Source: Defluviitaleaceae bacterium (GTDB lineage Bacteria > Bacillota > Clostridia > Lachnospirales > WQUN01). From it: DNA of 64,000 nucleotides. The translations under genes and the position numbers were made by a program. How positions within the stretch are numbered: position 1 is the stretch's first letter; each line of letters begins with the position of its first letter. The DNA lies in contig WRAN01000001.1 of assembly GCA_009780185.1 (NCBI GenBank), positions 124,001 to 188,000 on the forward strand, read 5' to 3'. The notes beneath the pieces were generated by a model. It was not told the origin of the DNA and did not search any database. It worked only from the letters and a program-made list of their open reading frames with translations. Below, in pieces: positions 44,681 to 54,406 of the stretch.

Positions 44681-46464
44681 TTAAACTACCGGCAATTTTC
44701 AGCGATGGTATGGTAATTAACAAGAATGCAAAAATCTGGGGTTGGGCTCAGCCTGGCACAGAGGTTGAAGTTGTTTTTTTTGATAAAACCAGAAAAGTAA
44801 CCACCGATGATAATGGACGATTTGATGCTATCATTGAATCTGAAGTATATGGCGGCCCTCATACTCTTGTAATCGGAGACAAAATTATCAACGATGTTTA
44901 TATAGGCCATGTGTGGCTATGCGGCGGCCAGTCCAATATGGAACAGCCCATATCCCGTGCAAGGCCGCTTCTTGATCCTTATATAAAAGAAGCCCCACAA
45001 ATCCGCGCTTTCCAAGTGGAAAAAGGTATGGCTTTCGATGCTCCTCGAGATGACACAAATGCCTGCTGGAAACCTGCCACAGAGGGATTTTTGGAAGAAA
45101 TATTCGCGGTTCCTTTCTTTTTTGCACAGGCATTAGAGCTGAATACACCTATTGGCCTGGTCAATGTAGCAGCAGGCGGCACCCCGGCTGAAGGCTGGTT
45201 GCCTGAGGATATAATCCGCACCTTCCCAGGATTCTACGAACGCCTAGAGCCCTACAAAACTCCAGGATATGTACAGCTTAAAGAAAGGGAAAGCGCGACT
45301 CCCATAGCGGAATGGCAGCGCAGTTTTGATGATAATGACGAAGGCCTTAAAAAAGGCTGGCATAGCCGAGAATATGATCATTCTCACTGGGAAGAGGCCA
45401 TGCTACTGGACAATTCTAACCGCCCAGACCACGGTTCCATATGGTATAGGAAGGATATATACCTACCCGAAAATATACCCGACCATGTAAAGCTAACCCT
45501 AGGTCGAGTAGTAGACAGCGTAAAGGTTTATATAAACGGTGAACTTGTAATATCAGTTGACTACCAATATCCCCCCTGTAGCGGTACCATCCCTAAAGGC
45601 CTGCTCCAACCCGGAAAAAACACCGTAGCAATAAGAGCCGTAGGTGCCACAAATAAGCACCACTTCACACCAGGAAAAACATACGAGCTTTCTTATGAAG
45701 ACAGCAAAATAAGTCTACTTGGCCCATGGAAACGCCGCGTAGGCCATACCATGCCTCCAGCACCTGCAGCATTGTGGCTTTATAATGTCCCATCTTGTGT
45801 CTACAATTATATGATGGCTCCGGTTTTAGGATATTCCATTGATGGTATAATCTGGTACCAAGGAGAGTCCAATACAAGTAGCCCACAAGGGTACAAGGCC
45901 GTGTATGAAGCCTTTGTGGGGCATATGCGTATGCATTTTGGGGATGTCCCGGTTATCTTCACTCAGCTGGCAAACTTTGTAGACCCTGCTGGCAATGGCC
46001 AAAACTGGGCCGAGCTACGTGAGGAGCAAAGACAATGCCTTGAGATTGAAAATACCGCAATGGCGGTTACAATAGACTGTGGCGAATACAATGACCTTCA
46101 CCCACAAGATAAAAAAACTGTAGGGGAGCGGTTGGCACTGGCAGCTAAGAGCTTAGCATATGGCAAAAATATTCCATACTCTGGCCCTATTGCAAAGTCC
46201 GCCGCCATGATGAACGGAAAAATAACGATTAATTTCCTTCACGGGGAAGGCCTGTGGGCAAAGCATGGCCGCCCTGTAGTTGAGGTAATTGATTCAAATG
46301 ATATATCTCATCACTTGGTAGGGATAATAGAAGACGAAATCCTTTTAGTTAAAATCGGGGGACTTGAGGCAAAAAAAGCCCGCTTTGCCTGGGCTGATTG
46401 TCCTACGGTAGTTCTTTACAATGCTCACGGGCTGCCAGCTTCCCCCTTCGAAATTAATTTATAA
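44677..46464 (+). CDS. Sialate O-acetylesterase-like SGNH esterase
   Basis: 595 residues. The SGNH hydrolase blocks are WLCGGQSNME with the Ser nucleophile (86), GIIWYQGESNTSS and NDLHPQDK with the Asp-His pair (~472-474). An inserted jelly-roll of about 130 residues (~215-345, YRKDIYLPENIPDHVKLTLGRV) is usual for the sialate 9-O-acetylesterase family. It removes O-acetyl groups from sugars; the actual target may be acetylated plant xylan rather than sialic acid, since no sialic acid genes are nearby. Translation is coupled to GH2 by an ATGA overlap. A strong terminator follows. Confidence 0.87.
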   Translation: MIKLPAIFSDGMVINKNAKIWGWAQPGTEVEVVFFDKTRKVTTDDNGRFDAIIESEVYGGPHTLVIGDKIINDVYIGHVWLCGGQSNMEQPISRARPLLDPYIKEAPQIRAFQVEKGMAFDAPRDDTNACWKPATEGFLEEIFAVPFFFAQALELNTPIGLVNVAAGGTPAEGWLPEDIIRTFPGFYERLEPYKTPGYVQLKERESATPIAEWQRSFDDNDEGLKKGWHSREYDHSHWEEAMLLDNSNRPDHGSIWYRKDIYLPENIPDHVKLTLGRVVDSVKVYINGELVISVDYQYPPCSGTIPKGLLQPGKNTVAIRAVGATNKHHFTPGKTYELSYEDSKISLLGPWKRRVGHTMPPAPAALWLYNVPSCVYNYMMAPVLGYSIDGIIWYQGESNTSSPQGYKAVYEAFVGHMRMHFGDVPVIFTQLANFVDPAGNGQNWAELREEQRQCLEIENTAMAVTIDCGEYNDLHPQDKKTVGERLALAAKSLAYGKNIPYSGPIAKSAAMMNGKITINFLHGEGLWAKHGRPVVEVIDSNDISHHLVGIIEDEILLVKIGGLEAKKARFAWADCPTVVLYNAHGLPASPFEINL

Positions 46465-46476
46465 TCCTCTCAAATT

Positions 46477-46521
46477 AAAAGCCTCATCCCTTACGCATTA
46501 GCTAAGGGATGAGGCTTTTTT
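46477..46521 (+). terminator. Intrinsic terminator of the GH2/acetylesterase operon
   Basis: A 17-bp perfect stem (46477-46493 with 46503-46519) is followed by a T-run. Confidence 0.9.
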
Positions 46522-46619
46522 ATTAGGAATTTAAATTCAAATTTTACACAAAATATATTTACGCGATTTTTACAACATGCTAATATCCTAGGCGATGTCT
46601 ACCAAGGAGGTAATTGACA

Positions 46620-49600
46620 GTGCGGATTAGATTTTTTGGCATAGGTCTTTTAATGTTAATAGGTTTTTTATTTACATCATGTAATTGGGGAAATGATTAC
46701 GAAGTGCCTCCCCTTCCCTCTCAATATGAAACTGTGGCTGCCATGGAAGGGTATATCCCCAGCACCCCACTTTTTGCCCCAATAATGGAACTTGAAGGAT
46801 ATGACGGTTTCCCTTCTTTGCATATTGCATCTCATTATGACCCATTTACCGTTGAGCGAGATTTTTGGCACGATGGGGCTATTACCCTTTGGGGGACGGA
46901 TGAATTTGATTTTGAAAATATAGATGTACGAATCCGCGGACGAGGCAACTCTACCTGGGTGAGAGGGACGGAAAAACGGCCTTTACGCCTACGTTTCCCT
47001 GAAGCCCGGACTATGTTTGGCAGTGAATATGCCCACCGGGAATGGATTTTACTAGCCAATCTTTTTGACCCTGGGATTTTGAGAAATCATAGCGCGCTTT
47101 ACCTAGCCAGTATGTTAGATAATCTTGATTTCACCCCGTCGTCCCAGTTTGTTCATCTATATGTTAATGGTGAATACATGGGGCTTTACCAGCTTACAGA
47201 CGAGCGTAACCCTGAGCCTGGCCGTGCGCCTCTTATTTTTGACCCTGATCCTGCCCTTAGTGAGTATATGTTTGAACTTGACGGTCATCTTGTAGGCTGG
47301 CGAGCCGATGAATTTGAAATGGATGTGGATTTTTTCATAGCAGGAATTGGGGATGAAGAACGAGCATATGATATCCGCTTTCCCAATCAGAGTGACTGGG
47401 ATGGGCATCTGGAATACTTGCGTGACCATGTTCAGTATGTGGATAGAGTGATCCGATCAAGAGATTTAGAGACAATTTCGAGGGTTATTGATATCCCCTC
47501 CTTTGTAGATTTTTACCTTGTGCAGGAGTTTATGAAGAATATCGACGTAGCTAGCTTTAGCGTATTCATGACCCTACGCGGCCAAGGAGATGAGCGGCGG
47601 ATTCATTTTGGCCCTGTATGGGACTTTGACCGTTCGGCAGGTAATACCCTATATTGGACTCCCTATACTCATATCTTTGCCGGATGGCGGAATAACTGGT
47701 TTAGGCATCTTATGTCAACCCCAGGGATGTTCGAAATTGTGGCGGCTAGATGGGATGAAATCAAGGATGTACAAGTTCGCCAGATGATTGATCATATAAC
47801 GTTCATTACAGAAAATTATGATCAATCATTTGAAAGAAATTTTGAACGACACAACCATATCCTTGGAGGTAACCCTCCCTGGTTTGTGATGTTGCCTCAA
47901 GAAACCCGGGAAATTGATACATTCGAAGGGCAGGTTGAATATTTACTGGAATGGTATGAAGGGCGGCATTTTTGGCTTACGGCATTTTTTGAGCGGAGAT
48001 ATGACTGGATTAATGACTGGTGGGACAATATTGTAGCCCAGCCGCCACAAGGCCCTAGTTTCCCTTCCATTAGTATTACAACTTACTATAATCCTTTCAC
48101 CGTAGAGCGAGAGTTTTGGCATAGCGGTACACTTTCAGTATCCGGTGCGGCCCTTGGGCTAAACTTCGAACCAGTGGAGACTCGGTTCCGTGGGCGAGGT
48201 AACTCCACTTGGCGTAACGGGGCGGATAAGCGACCACTGCGTATTCGGTTTGAAGAGCCACGCCCGATGCTGGGCTCTGACTATGCAGCCACAGACTGGA
48301 TACTCCTTGCGGACTTCTTTGACCGATCTTTACTAAGAAATTATAGTGCCCTTCATCTGGGAAATTTGCTTTCTGGGTTAGATTTTACGCCAACTCCTCA
48401 TCATGTTCATTTATATGTAAACGGTGAATATATGGGGGTATACATTCTTACAGACGAGCGAGATGTAAACCCCGGCCGAATGCAGCTTGTGTGGGATGAA
48501 GACCCGGCTCTAAGCGATTTCTTTTTGGAGCTGGATCACCGCGCCCATAGTCAAGGGATTTTGAATGATACCTTTGTAAATATTAATGGACTAGCCTATG
48601 ACATACGGTATCCCGGCAACCGCAGTCGCCGTACCCCAGAGCATGTGGCATATGTTGATGAGTATCTTCATAGGGTTAGTTATGCCGTGCGCCAGCAAGG
48701 TTTTGACGAGGCTATAAAGCTTATTGACCTGGATTCCTTTATTGATTTTTATCTGGTTCATGAGCTGTTTAAAGAATACGACGTAGTCAATCAGCTCAGC
48801 ATATTTATGCATATCCGGGGTCAAGGCGATGAACGCAGGCTTTTTATGGGGCCGATTTGGGATTTTGACCTTGCAGCGGGGAATGTTCTGCACCAGCAAA
48901 TGGGCCGCGGGCCGGAATATTTATATGTAGCCTTATTTAATTATTGGTATCGATATCTCATGCAAATGCCTGAGTTTTTTGATGCGGTTGTAGCTCGCTG
49001 GAATGAAATTGTGGATGAAGAAATTGCTCAGATGATTAACCATGTACGGCAGCTTGCACAAGATTATCAAACAGAATTCGAGAGGAATTTTGAACGGCAT
49101 CAGATACTGGGGGTAGCTGTGCCTCGTATCCCTGCGCCTCAGGCAATGATTGATATAGAAGACCATCCGGGACATGTAGTTTATCTCCTCAACTGGTTAG
49201 AGCTTCGCGTTAGTTGGCTGGACGATTTTTTCAATGGGCGTATACCAGGGCATGACCCGCTATGGGTGTTGGTGGAATATCACACGAATCATAGCCCTAT
49301 TGCCATTACGGTAAATGGAGTGGAGCATGAGCTTAATCTTTCTTTGATTAATCTGCAAAATAGAGTTATGGTGCATATCAACGAGCTTGAAAATATATTT
49401 GGCCTTGATGTGAGTTACAACCCTGAAACAGGGATTGTCAGCATGTCTCGCAGAGGTATCAGTATTGCCCACCGTGTCGGGGATTTATTTATGGCGGCTA
49501 ATATGCAAAGAATAGATATGGATGTCCCAGGATCACTATATATCGGTGAGTATTTATTTATCCCCCTAAGAACCATAGCCGAGATTCTTGGATATGATAT

Positions 49601-49646
49601 CAGATGGAGCGTGAGCGGCCGCAGGGTGGTGCTTTCTGGGGGATAA
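46620..49646 (+). CDS. Lipoprotein with two CotH kinase domains and a copper-amine-oxidase-N-like domain
   Basis: 1008 residues from the GTG at 46620, nine bases after AAGGAGG; a TTG at 46614 is too close to it. The lipobox LFTSC gives Cys21. Two CotH kinase domains in tandem (~65-480 and ~485-880) each show RGRGNSTW, HLYVNGEYMG and a metal-binding P(V/I)WDFD. The repeat offset is about 415 residues. The last ~115 residues match the copper amine oxidase N-terminal type domain (VMVHINELENIFG; LFIPLRTIAEILGYD), a wall-attachment module common in Bacillota. An extracellular kinase with two active-site sets is unusual. It converges on a VTC/DUF4956 pair. Confidence 0.87.
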   Translation: MRIRFFGIGLLMLIGFLFTSCNWGNDYEVPPLPSQYETVAAMEGYIPSTPLFAPIMELEGYDGFPSLHIASHYDPFTVERDFWHDGAITLWGTDEFDFENIDVRIRGRGNSTWVRGTEKRPLRLRFPEARTMFGSEYAHREWILLANLFDPGILRNHSALYLASMLDNLDFTPSSQFVHLYVNGEYMGLYQLTDERNPEPGRAPLIFDPDPALSEYMFELDGHLVGWRADEFEMDVDFFIAGIGDEERAYDIRFPNQSDWDGHLEYLRDHVQYVDRVIRSRDLETISRVIDIPSFVDFYLVQEFMKNIDVASFSVFMTLRGQGDERRIHFGPVWDFDRSAGNTLYWTPYTHIFAGWRNNWFRHLMSTPGMFEIVAARWDEIKDVQVRQMIDHITFITENYDQSFERNFERHNHILGGNPPWFVMLPQETREIDTFEGQVEYLLEWYEGRHFWLTAFFERRYDWINDWWDNIVAQPPQGPSFPSISITTYYNPFTVEREFWHSGTLSVSGAALGLNFEPVETRFRGRGNSTWRNGADKRPLRIRFEEPRPMLGSDYAATDWILLADFFDRSLLRNYSALHLGNLLSGLDFTPTPHHVHLYVNGEYMGVYILTDERDVNPGRMQLVWDEDPALSDFFLELDHRAHSQGILNDTFVNINGLAYDIRYPGNRSRRTPEHVAYVDEYLHRVSYAVRQQGFDEAIKLIDLDSFIDFYLVHELFKEYDVVNQLSIFMHIRGQGDERRLFMGPIWDFDLAAGNVLHQQMGRGPEYLYVALFNYWYRYLMQMPEFFDAVVARWNEIVDEEIAQMINHVRQLAQDYQTEFERNFERHQILGVAVPRIPAPQAMIDIEDHPGHVVYLLNWLELRVSWLDDFFNGRIPGHDPLWVLVEYHTNHSPIAITVNGVEHELNLSLINLQNRVMVHINELENIFGLDVSYNPETGIVSMSRRGISIAHRVGDLFMAANMQRIDMDVPGSLYIGEYLFIPLRTIAEILGYDIRWSVSGRRVVLSGG

Positions 49647-49647
49647 T

Positions 49648-50403
49648 ATGGATAGGATTTCAAGTTATTTGCAGCGGATTGGCTTCATAGGCAAGGCCAA
49701 AATAGACTTTTCCACCCTCTATGCATTGCAGCGGCTGCATTTAGAGAGCGTACCGTATGAGAATCTGGATATTATGCGAGGCATACCTATTTCACTGGAA
49801 ATAGATGATATGTATGACAAAATCATACGCCGCAAGCGAGGCGGTTACTGTTTCGAGCTTAATGGGCTATTCGCGTGGCTGCTGCGGAGTTTGGGCTTTA
49901 AAGTGATGGACTATATGGCCAGATTTCTGAAAGATGAACCTGAGATACCAATGCGGCGGCACCGTATTCTCAGGGTGACCTGTAAAGACGGAGACTTTAT
50001 AATAGATGTAGGTGCAGGGGTAGTGATGCCAAAAAGGCCACTACCCTTTTTGATTGGAAAAATAGACAAGCAAGAGAGGGAACAATACATAATTGAAGAG
50101 GATTCATTTTTGGGATATGTAGTTTATCAGCGACACCATGATTCTTGGCACAGATTATACTCCTTTACAACGGAGCCTCAGCTGGAGAAGGATTTTATTC
50201 CTATTTCATTTTATTGCGAGAGGCATCCGGACTCCATTTTCAAGACTAAAGACATGGTACATCTCTTTACAAAAAAAGGCCGTAAATCCGTGGCTGGCAG
50301 GGAAATACGGCTCTTTGAGCCTGAGGGCGTAAATGTACTGCGGCCAAGCACCGAGGCCGCTTATTTTCATCTTTTGGATTTGCATTTCGATTTGCGTTTA
50401 TAA
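49648..50403 (+). CDS. Arylamine N-acetyltransferase
   Basis: 251 residues, a little short of the usual 260-280. The Cys-His-Asp triad is intact: Cys68 in RGGYCFELN, His105 in RRHRILRV and Asp120 in IDVGAG. The enzyme transfers acetyl from acetyl-CoA to arylamines or hydrazines. It starts one base after the CotH stop, so it is probably co-transcribed with it. The 3' end overlaps the convergent DUF4956 gene by six bases. A link between this enzyme and CotH kinases is not known to me. Confidence 0.85.
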   Translation: MDRISSYLQRIGFIGKAKIDFSTLYALQRLHLESVPYENLDIMRGIPISLEIDDMYDKIIRRKRGGYCFELNGLFAWLLRSLGFKVMDYMARFLKDEPEIPMRRHRILRVTCKDGDFIIDVGAGVVMPKRPLPFLIGKIDKQEREQYIIEEDSFLGYVVYQRHHDSWHRLYSFTTEPQLEKDFIPISFYCERHPDSIFKTKDMVHLFTKKGRKSVAGREIRLFEPEGVNVLRPSTEAAYFHLLDLHFDLRL

Positions 50404-51078
50404 TTCTTCCATGTCACGCCTTCCACGACCGATAATGATACTAAGATTGCCATTCCTGGCGCGAAGCTCATCTATAAATTCCTTAGGAATGGAAGGGGAT
50501 TTTAGGCGTATAGAGTATGTCAACTCATATAGGCTTCCCATTTGAGTGGTTCTTACATTATCCAGATCAGAGCTTGACGTGTATTTTGCCAGCACATCGT
50601 CAAAAAGCCCATCATAGTCGAGGTTTTCTGGGATTTTTATGCGAAGAGTACGGAAGTTAAGCTCTCCGCTCCCAAAATTGGTAATAGTTAGGGCAACACT
50701 TGCGCCACCGATAATAATCAAGAATATAAACGCGAAAAATAAATATCCCAATCCAGTAACAAACCCAAGCCCCATGGACAAGAACAAATGGCCAATATCG
50801 CGGGCATTACCAGGTACCGAGCGGAAACGTATAAGCCCAAAAGCCCCGGCAAGGGCAATACCAACGCCTATGTTACCACTGGCCAGCATTATAACTATCT
50901 GCACCAAAGCAGGCATCAACACCAAAATCATTGCAAGGCCTTGGCTATACGCGCTTTTAAATTGATATATAAAAGCAACTCCCAGCCCCAAAATTAGAGA
51001 TACAAAGGTACATAATATCACAGCCGTTAAGATAGGAAGCTCTCCGGCGGTTATGCTGCTGGTTAGAGTCTCAAGCAT
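50398..51078 (-). CDS. DUF4956 membrane protein, locus B
   Basis: 226 residues with about four membrane segments and a soluble C-terminal domain. The signature GAFGLIRFRSVPGNARDIGHLF matches that of locus A (GALSIVRFRTAIKDSRDT), including RFR and RD. It overlaps the upstream VTC gene by eight bases, so the two are translationally coupled and probably form one complex. There is no strong ribosome site of its own. Confidence 0.85.
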   Translation of the reverse strand: MLETLTSSITAGELPILTAVILCTFVSLILGLGVAFIYQFKSAYSQGLAMILVLMPALVQIVIMLASGNIGVGIALAGAFGLIRFRSVPGNARDIGHLFLSMGLGFVTGLGYLFFAFIFLIIIGGASVALTITNFGSGELNFRTLRIKIPENLDYDGLFDDVLAKYTSSSDLDNVRTTQMGSLYELTYSIRLKSPSIPKEFIDELRARNGNLSIIIGRGRRDMEEL

Positions 51079-51775
51079 ATAACTTCACATCGCCTTTCTG
51101 CGCACAGTAATCCGTAAAACAGGTGCCGTATTTTGAATAGGATGTTCTATAAATGCCATTTTCACTTAGTGCCCGGCTAAGCCATAAGGGTATACTAATC
51201 GGTGTCTTTATTTCCATTAGTTGATAATTTTCATGAAGAACCTGCCTGCCATATTCGGGGTTACTAAAATCCAGATTATAGCATCTGTATCTTATATCAT
51301 TGTCAAAAGTCACTCTAAGTTCAGGGTTTACTACCCCTGTATATGCTGTTCGCTTAAATGCAATAAACATCTTTTCATCCACAGCATTTCCTTTTAAATA
51401 AAAATCCAGCTCTTTGGCAATTTGCTGGTCTTCTTTTGGCAGCATTTCCCTTAATGGCTGCTTTAAGGCTTCCAAAGAGAAAGCCATTCTGCGCTTGTAT
51501 ACTACCCCTGCAAACTTCTTCTTTAACTCTAAAAAAATATTACTGGTTTCATCAGGGATGCCGTAGCAGCGGAGACGCATTTTTTCTTTATATAGGGGCT
51601 TCTCCAGAGATTTGTTGATTACATCCCAGTTATCTGTGTCCATATATATGTTCTGTACCCAATATGTCCCGTATTCATCTAAGTCCATGTATTTCAACAA
51701 GGCAGCCGTAACAGCGGCGGCCTGTTTATGGGTTACCAGATATTTTTTTTCATATCGCTTAAAACTAAACTGCAT
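51071..51775 (-). CDS. VTC-domain (polyphosphate polymerase-fold) protein, locus B
   Basis: 234 residues from the ATG at 51775. A GTG three codons upstream overlaps the GGGGTGG ribosome-site region, so it is less likely. VTC-domain strands are RYEKKYLV (7-14), KMRLRCYG, FLELKKK with YKRRMAF, IAFKRTAYTG, LRVTFDNDIRYR and LMEIKTPISIPLWL. The basic and acidic ligand positions are as in locus A. It has no membrane segment and is paired with DUF4956 by overlap. It converges with the double-CotH gene, giving a second VTC/DUF4956/CotH group in the window. Confidence 0.85.
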   Translation of the reverse strand: MQFSFKRYEKKYLVTHKQAAAVTAALLKYMDLDEYGTYWVQNIYMDTDNWDVINKSLEKPLYKEKMRLRCYGIPDETSNIFLELKKKFAGVVYKRRMAFSLEALKQPLREMLPKEDQQIAKELDFYLKGNAVDEKMFIAFKRTAYTGVVNPELRVTFDNDIRYRCYNLDFSNPEYGRQVLHENYQLMEIKTPISIPLWLSRALSENGIYRTSYSKYGTCFTDYCAQKGDVKLYA

Positions 51776-51796
51776 ATGTACCACCCCACTGACGCT

Positions 51797-51839
51797 TTAA
51801 GCCCCCCGTCTTTGATTATGACAAATGCGGGGGGCTTAA
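51797..51839 (-). terminator. Hairpin between ABC-2 permease and VTC genes
   Basis: A 12-bp perfect stem (51797-51808 with 51828-51839) of CCCCCC/GGGGGG core has no T-run. It can act as a weak terminator of the exporter operon or as a 5' structure of the VTC-DUF4956 transcript, which starts about 20 bases further on. Confidence 0.5.
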
Positions 51840-51888
51840 CCATGGTACTATATTTTATCGACTTATGTCAATTTGGCTTATACTAGTA

Positions 51889-52665
51889 TTATGATCCAGT
51901 AGATTTATATCTGCTTAAACCAAAGCGGAAAAAGACAAAGCAAGGAATCAGAAAAAGCAGTGCAAACACTGGTGCAAAAGCATATAACAGACTGGTTTCT
52001 CGCCCCAATAAAAACAAAAGCGGATAATACTGCACCAAAGCAAGAGGGATCACATAGGTAAGAAACCTTAGCACATTCTCACCGTATACGGAAAAAGGTA
52101 GCCGTCCATGTTCCCTACCCCCATCTGTAAAGATATTCATAAACTCCAGCCCCTCAACAGTAAAAAATGAAAAGGACGCGTACACCACAAATAGCCCAAA
52201 AAACAGCAGTGTACCACAGACAATCATCAACACCAGAGTCATAACCCTCGTCAGCGTCCAGTCAACGCCGCTATTAGGGATTACATAAACAAACACTACT
52301 ACAGCCTGAGCAGCTCGCCCAAGGCGGGTAAAGTCCATAGTACCGGCAAGCACCTGGAAAATAATATTCCGAGGCCTAACCAGCGCCCTATCAAAAGTTC
52401 CATTACCTAAAATCCGTGGGAAAGTATCAAATCCCCGGCCAAACATCTCTCCAAGAGAGAACCCCAGCATCATAACCGCAAAGCCAATAAGCACTTCCTG
52501 GTACGTAAAGCCCTCCACATCATCGAATAACATAAACAAAAAAGAAAGGCTCATAAACACAGCAAAGCTAACCAGAAACTGCCCCAAGATATTGAAGAAA
52601 AACGAGACTTTGTACTGCATCTGGCTTTTGAGATGCATTAAGAAGAACTTCATATATAGATTCAT
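51889..52665 (-). CDS. ABC-2 type transporter permease (DUF990-like)
   Basis: 258 residues from the ATG at 52665, favoured by GGGAGGG upstream. Six membrane segments. NGTFDRALVRPRN is typical of the DUF990/ABC-2 exporters that pair two unlike permeases with one ATPase. It starts four bases after the stop of the partner gene. The exported substrate is unknown; family members are found with lipids, antibiotics or polysaccharides. Confidence 0.82.
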   Translation of the reverse strand: MNLYMKFFLMHLKSQMQYKVSFFFNILGQFLVSFAVFMSLSFLFMLFDDVEGFTYQEVLIGFAVMMLGFSLGEMFGRGFDTFPRILGNGTFDRALVRPRNIIFQVLAGTMDFTRLGRAAQAVVVFVYVIPNSGVDWTLTRVMTLVLMIVCGTLLFFGLFVVYASFSFFTVEGLEFMNIFTDGGREHGRLPFSVYGENVLRFLTYVIPLALVQYYPLLFLLGRETSLLYAFAPVFALLFLIPCFVFFRFGLSRYKSTGS

Positions 52666-52669
52666 ATAA

Positions 52670-53497
52670 TCACCCTCCCTGAGCCACAACACGCTTTAAA
52701 GCCCGACTCATCCAAAAACGCCCCACAATAACCAAGGTTACAAGCCAAAATAACTGTATCCCAATCCCCCTAAAAGCCGCCACACCATAAACATGACCAC
52801 TAAAAATCAAAAGTGGCATATTCTGCATAGAGCCAAAAGGCAAAAGCTCCAAAACAAACCGCATAGTATCAGGAAAAAACGGTAGCGGGATATACGCCCC
52901 AGAAAGAAAATCCGCAGACACCCCAAAGATAATACGGGTTCCCATGCTATTGATGGTATAAAACGCCGAGATATAAATCAGCATAGAAAAAGACAAAACA
53001 ACCCCCAATGCCAAGGCCATACTAATAAAAAACAGTATATACCGCATTAGCTCTACAGGCAGAACCAAACGGAAAGGACGAGGCAGAAAGATAGCAATTG
53101 CAAGGATAGGAATAGCCCGCAAAAGAGTGCGAGAAACCCGGTTGGCGGCAGTGATACTAAACCAGCGACTATATAAATCCATAGGCCTTACAAGCTCGTA
53201 AGCAATAGAGCCGCTTTCTACAGATTCAATAATACTATTATCGTAAAACCACAGGAAAAATAAAGCTACAAAAGCCTGCTGTAACCAAATATAGGTCACA
53301 GTATGTGAAAATTCCATAGGGAAGCTTCCAGGGTTACTTCGATAGAAGGCCGCAAATGCCAAGATATACATAAAACCCCAGGCAAACTGGGTAGTAAGCC
53401 CGGCAAAAGCCGCGGCACGATACTGCAATGTATTGGTAAAACGTATACGGAACAAAGCCCGATAGGGCTTGAAATTAATAGCAGTAAGCCCAAACAT
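52670..53497 (-). CDS. ABC-2 type transporter permease
   Basis: 275 residues, six membrane segments. SIIESVESGSIAYELVRPMDLY is the cytoplasmic coupling segment matching the partner's NGTFDRALVRPRN. It is the middle gene of the ATPase-permease-permease operon. A gap of 108 bases with a 24-bp tandem repeat separates it from the ATPase gene. Confidence 0.82.
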   Translation of the reverse strand: MFGLTAINFKPYRALFRIRFTNTLQYRAAAFAGLTTQFAWGFMYILAFAAFYRSNPGSFPMEFSHTVTYIWLQQAFVALFFLWFYDNSIIESVESGSIAYELVRPMDLYSRWFSITAANRVSRTLLRAIPILAIAIFLPRPFRLVLPVELMRYILFFISMALALGVVLSFSMLIYISAFYTINSMGTRIIFGVSADFLSGAYIPLPFFPDTMRFVLELLPFGSMQNMPLLIFSGHVYGVAAFRGIGIQLFWLVTLVIVGRFWMSRALKRVVAQGG

Positions 53498-53553
53498 AAG
53501 ACATCTCCTTGTCTAGCAGATAAACACACGATTTAGGTTATTTTTTGGTCAAA

Positions 53554-53598
53554 AGCGGTTTTGATGATAATGACGAAAGCGGTTTTGATGATAACGAC
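53554..53598. repeat. 24-bp tandem repeat, two copies
   Basis: Two units of AGCGGTTTTGATGATAA plus a variable TGACGAA/CGACAAA tail are repeated 24 bases apart in the gap between the ABC ATPase and permease genes. On the plus strand the first unit shares 20 identical bases with a stretch inside the acetylesterase gene near 45323-45342, which may be chance. Confidence 0.65.
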
Positions 53599-53605
53599 AA
53601 AGGTT

Positions 53606-54403
53606 TTATATAGCATACTCTTTATACAAAGCCGCCACCATTTCCTCCGCATTAGCCCCTTTAGGAGCCTCCGCCTTCAACTGAGTCAAACTACCATCAA
53701 GTAGAATCTGCCCCTTGCCTATTAGTATTATCCTTTCTGTAAGGGCTTCAATATCTTGCATATCATGGGTAGTAAGCAGTACTGTAGTACCACGTTCGGC
53801 ATTAAGCCGCTTAATAAACTGCCGTACAGCCAGCTTAGACACCGCATCCAAACCGATTGTAGGCTCGTCCAAAAATAAAATCTTTGGGTCATGCAACAAA
53901 GACGCCACAATCTCACAGCGCATTCGCTGGCCTAGGCTCAGGCTTCTTGCCGGGGTTTTAAGAATCTCATGCAATTCTAAAAGCTCTACAAGCTCATCCA
54001 AGTTACGCTTATAAGTGGCTGCATCCGTCTTATAGATATCCCGTATCAATTCAAAGCTATCAACAACAGGTACATCCCACCACAACTGGCTACGCTGCCC
54101 AAACACAACCCCAATCTCCCGCACATGAGCCACTCGGTTCTTCCAAGGAGTGCGTCCATTAATATTACATGTACCACCATCCGGATTAAGGACACCGCAC
54201 ATAATCTTTATAGTAGTACTCTTTCCGGCACCATTAGGCCCAATATACCCCACCATTTCACCATCATTAACAGTAAAACTAACATTTTTAAGCGCCCGTA
54301 TATATTCATATTCACGGGAAAAAAGCGCTCTAAAAGCGCGCGAAAACCCACCTTGCCGCTTAGCAATGCGGAAGGTTTTATTAACACCATTTAACTCAAT
54401 CAT
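53606..54403 (-). CDS. ABC-2 exporter ATP-binding protein
   Basis: 265 residues. Walker A GPNGAGKST (55-63), the ABC signature LSLGQ (155-159), Walker B KILFLDEP (174-181) and the switch His in LLTTHDMQ are present. The N-terminal RIAKRQGGFSRAFRALFSREYE insertion is typical of the ATPase partner of DUF990-like permeases. The start has GGAGG 13-14 nt away, separated by a two-codon ORF, as for coaW. Confidence 0.9.
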   Translation of the reverse strand: MIELNGVNKTFRIAKRQGGFSRAFRALFSREYEYIRALKNVSFTVNDGEMVGYIGPNGAGKSTTIKIMCGVLNPDGGTCNINGRTPWKNRVAHVREIGVVFGQRSQLWWDVPVVDSFELIRDIYKTDAATYKRNLDELVELLELHEILKTPARSLSLGQRMRCEIVASLLHDPKILFLDEPTIGLDAVSKLAVRQFIKRLNAERGTTVLLTTHDMQDIEALTERIILIGKGQILLDGSLTQLKAEAPKGANAEEMVAALYKEYAI

Positions 54404-54406
54404 AAA

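Noticed and set aside
45323-45342. A 20-base identity between the acetylesterase gene and the tandem repeat at 53554
   Set aside because: The stretch encodes a low-complexity FDDNDE sequence in the gene; probably chance similarity of GAT-rich sequence.
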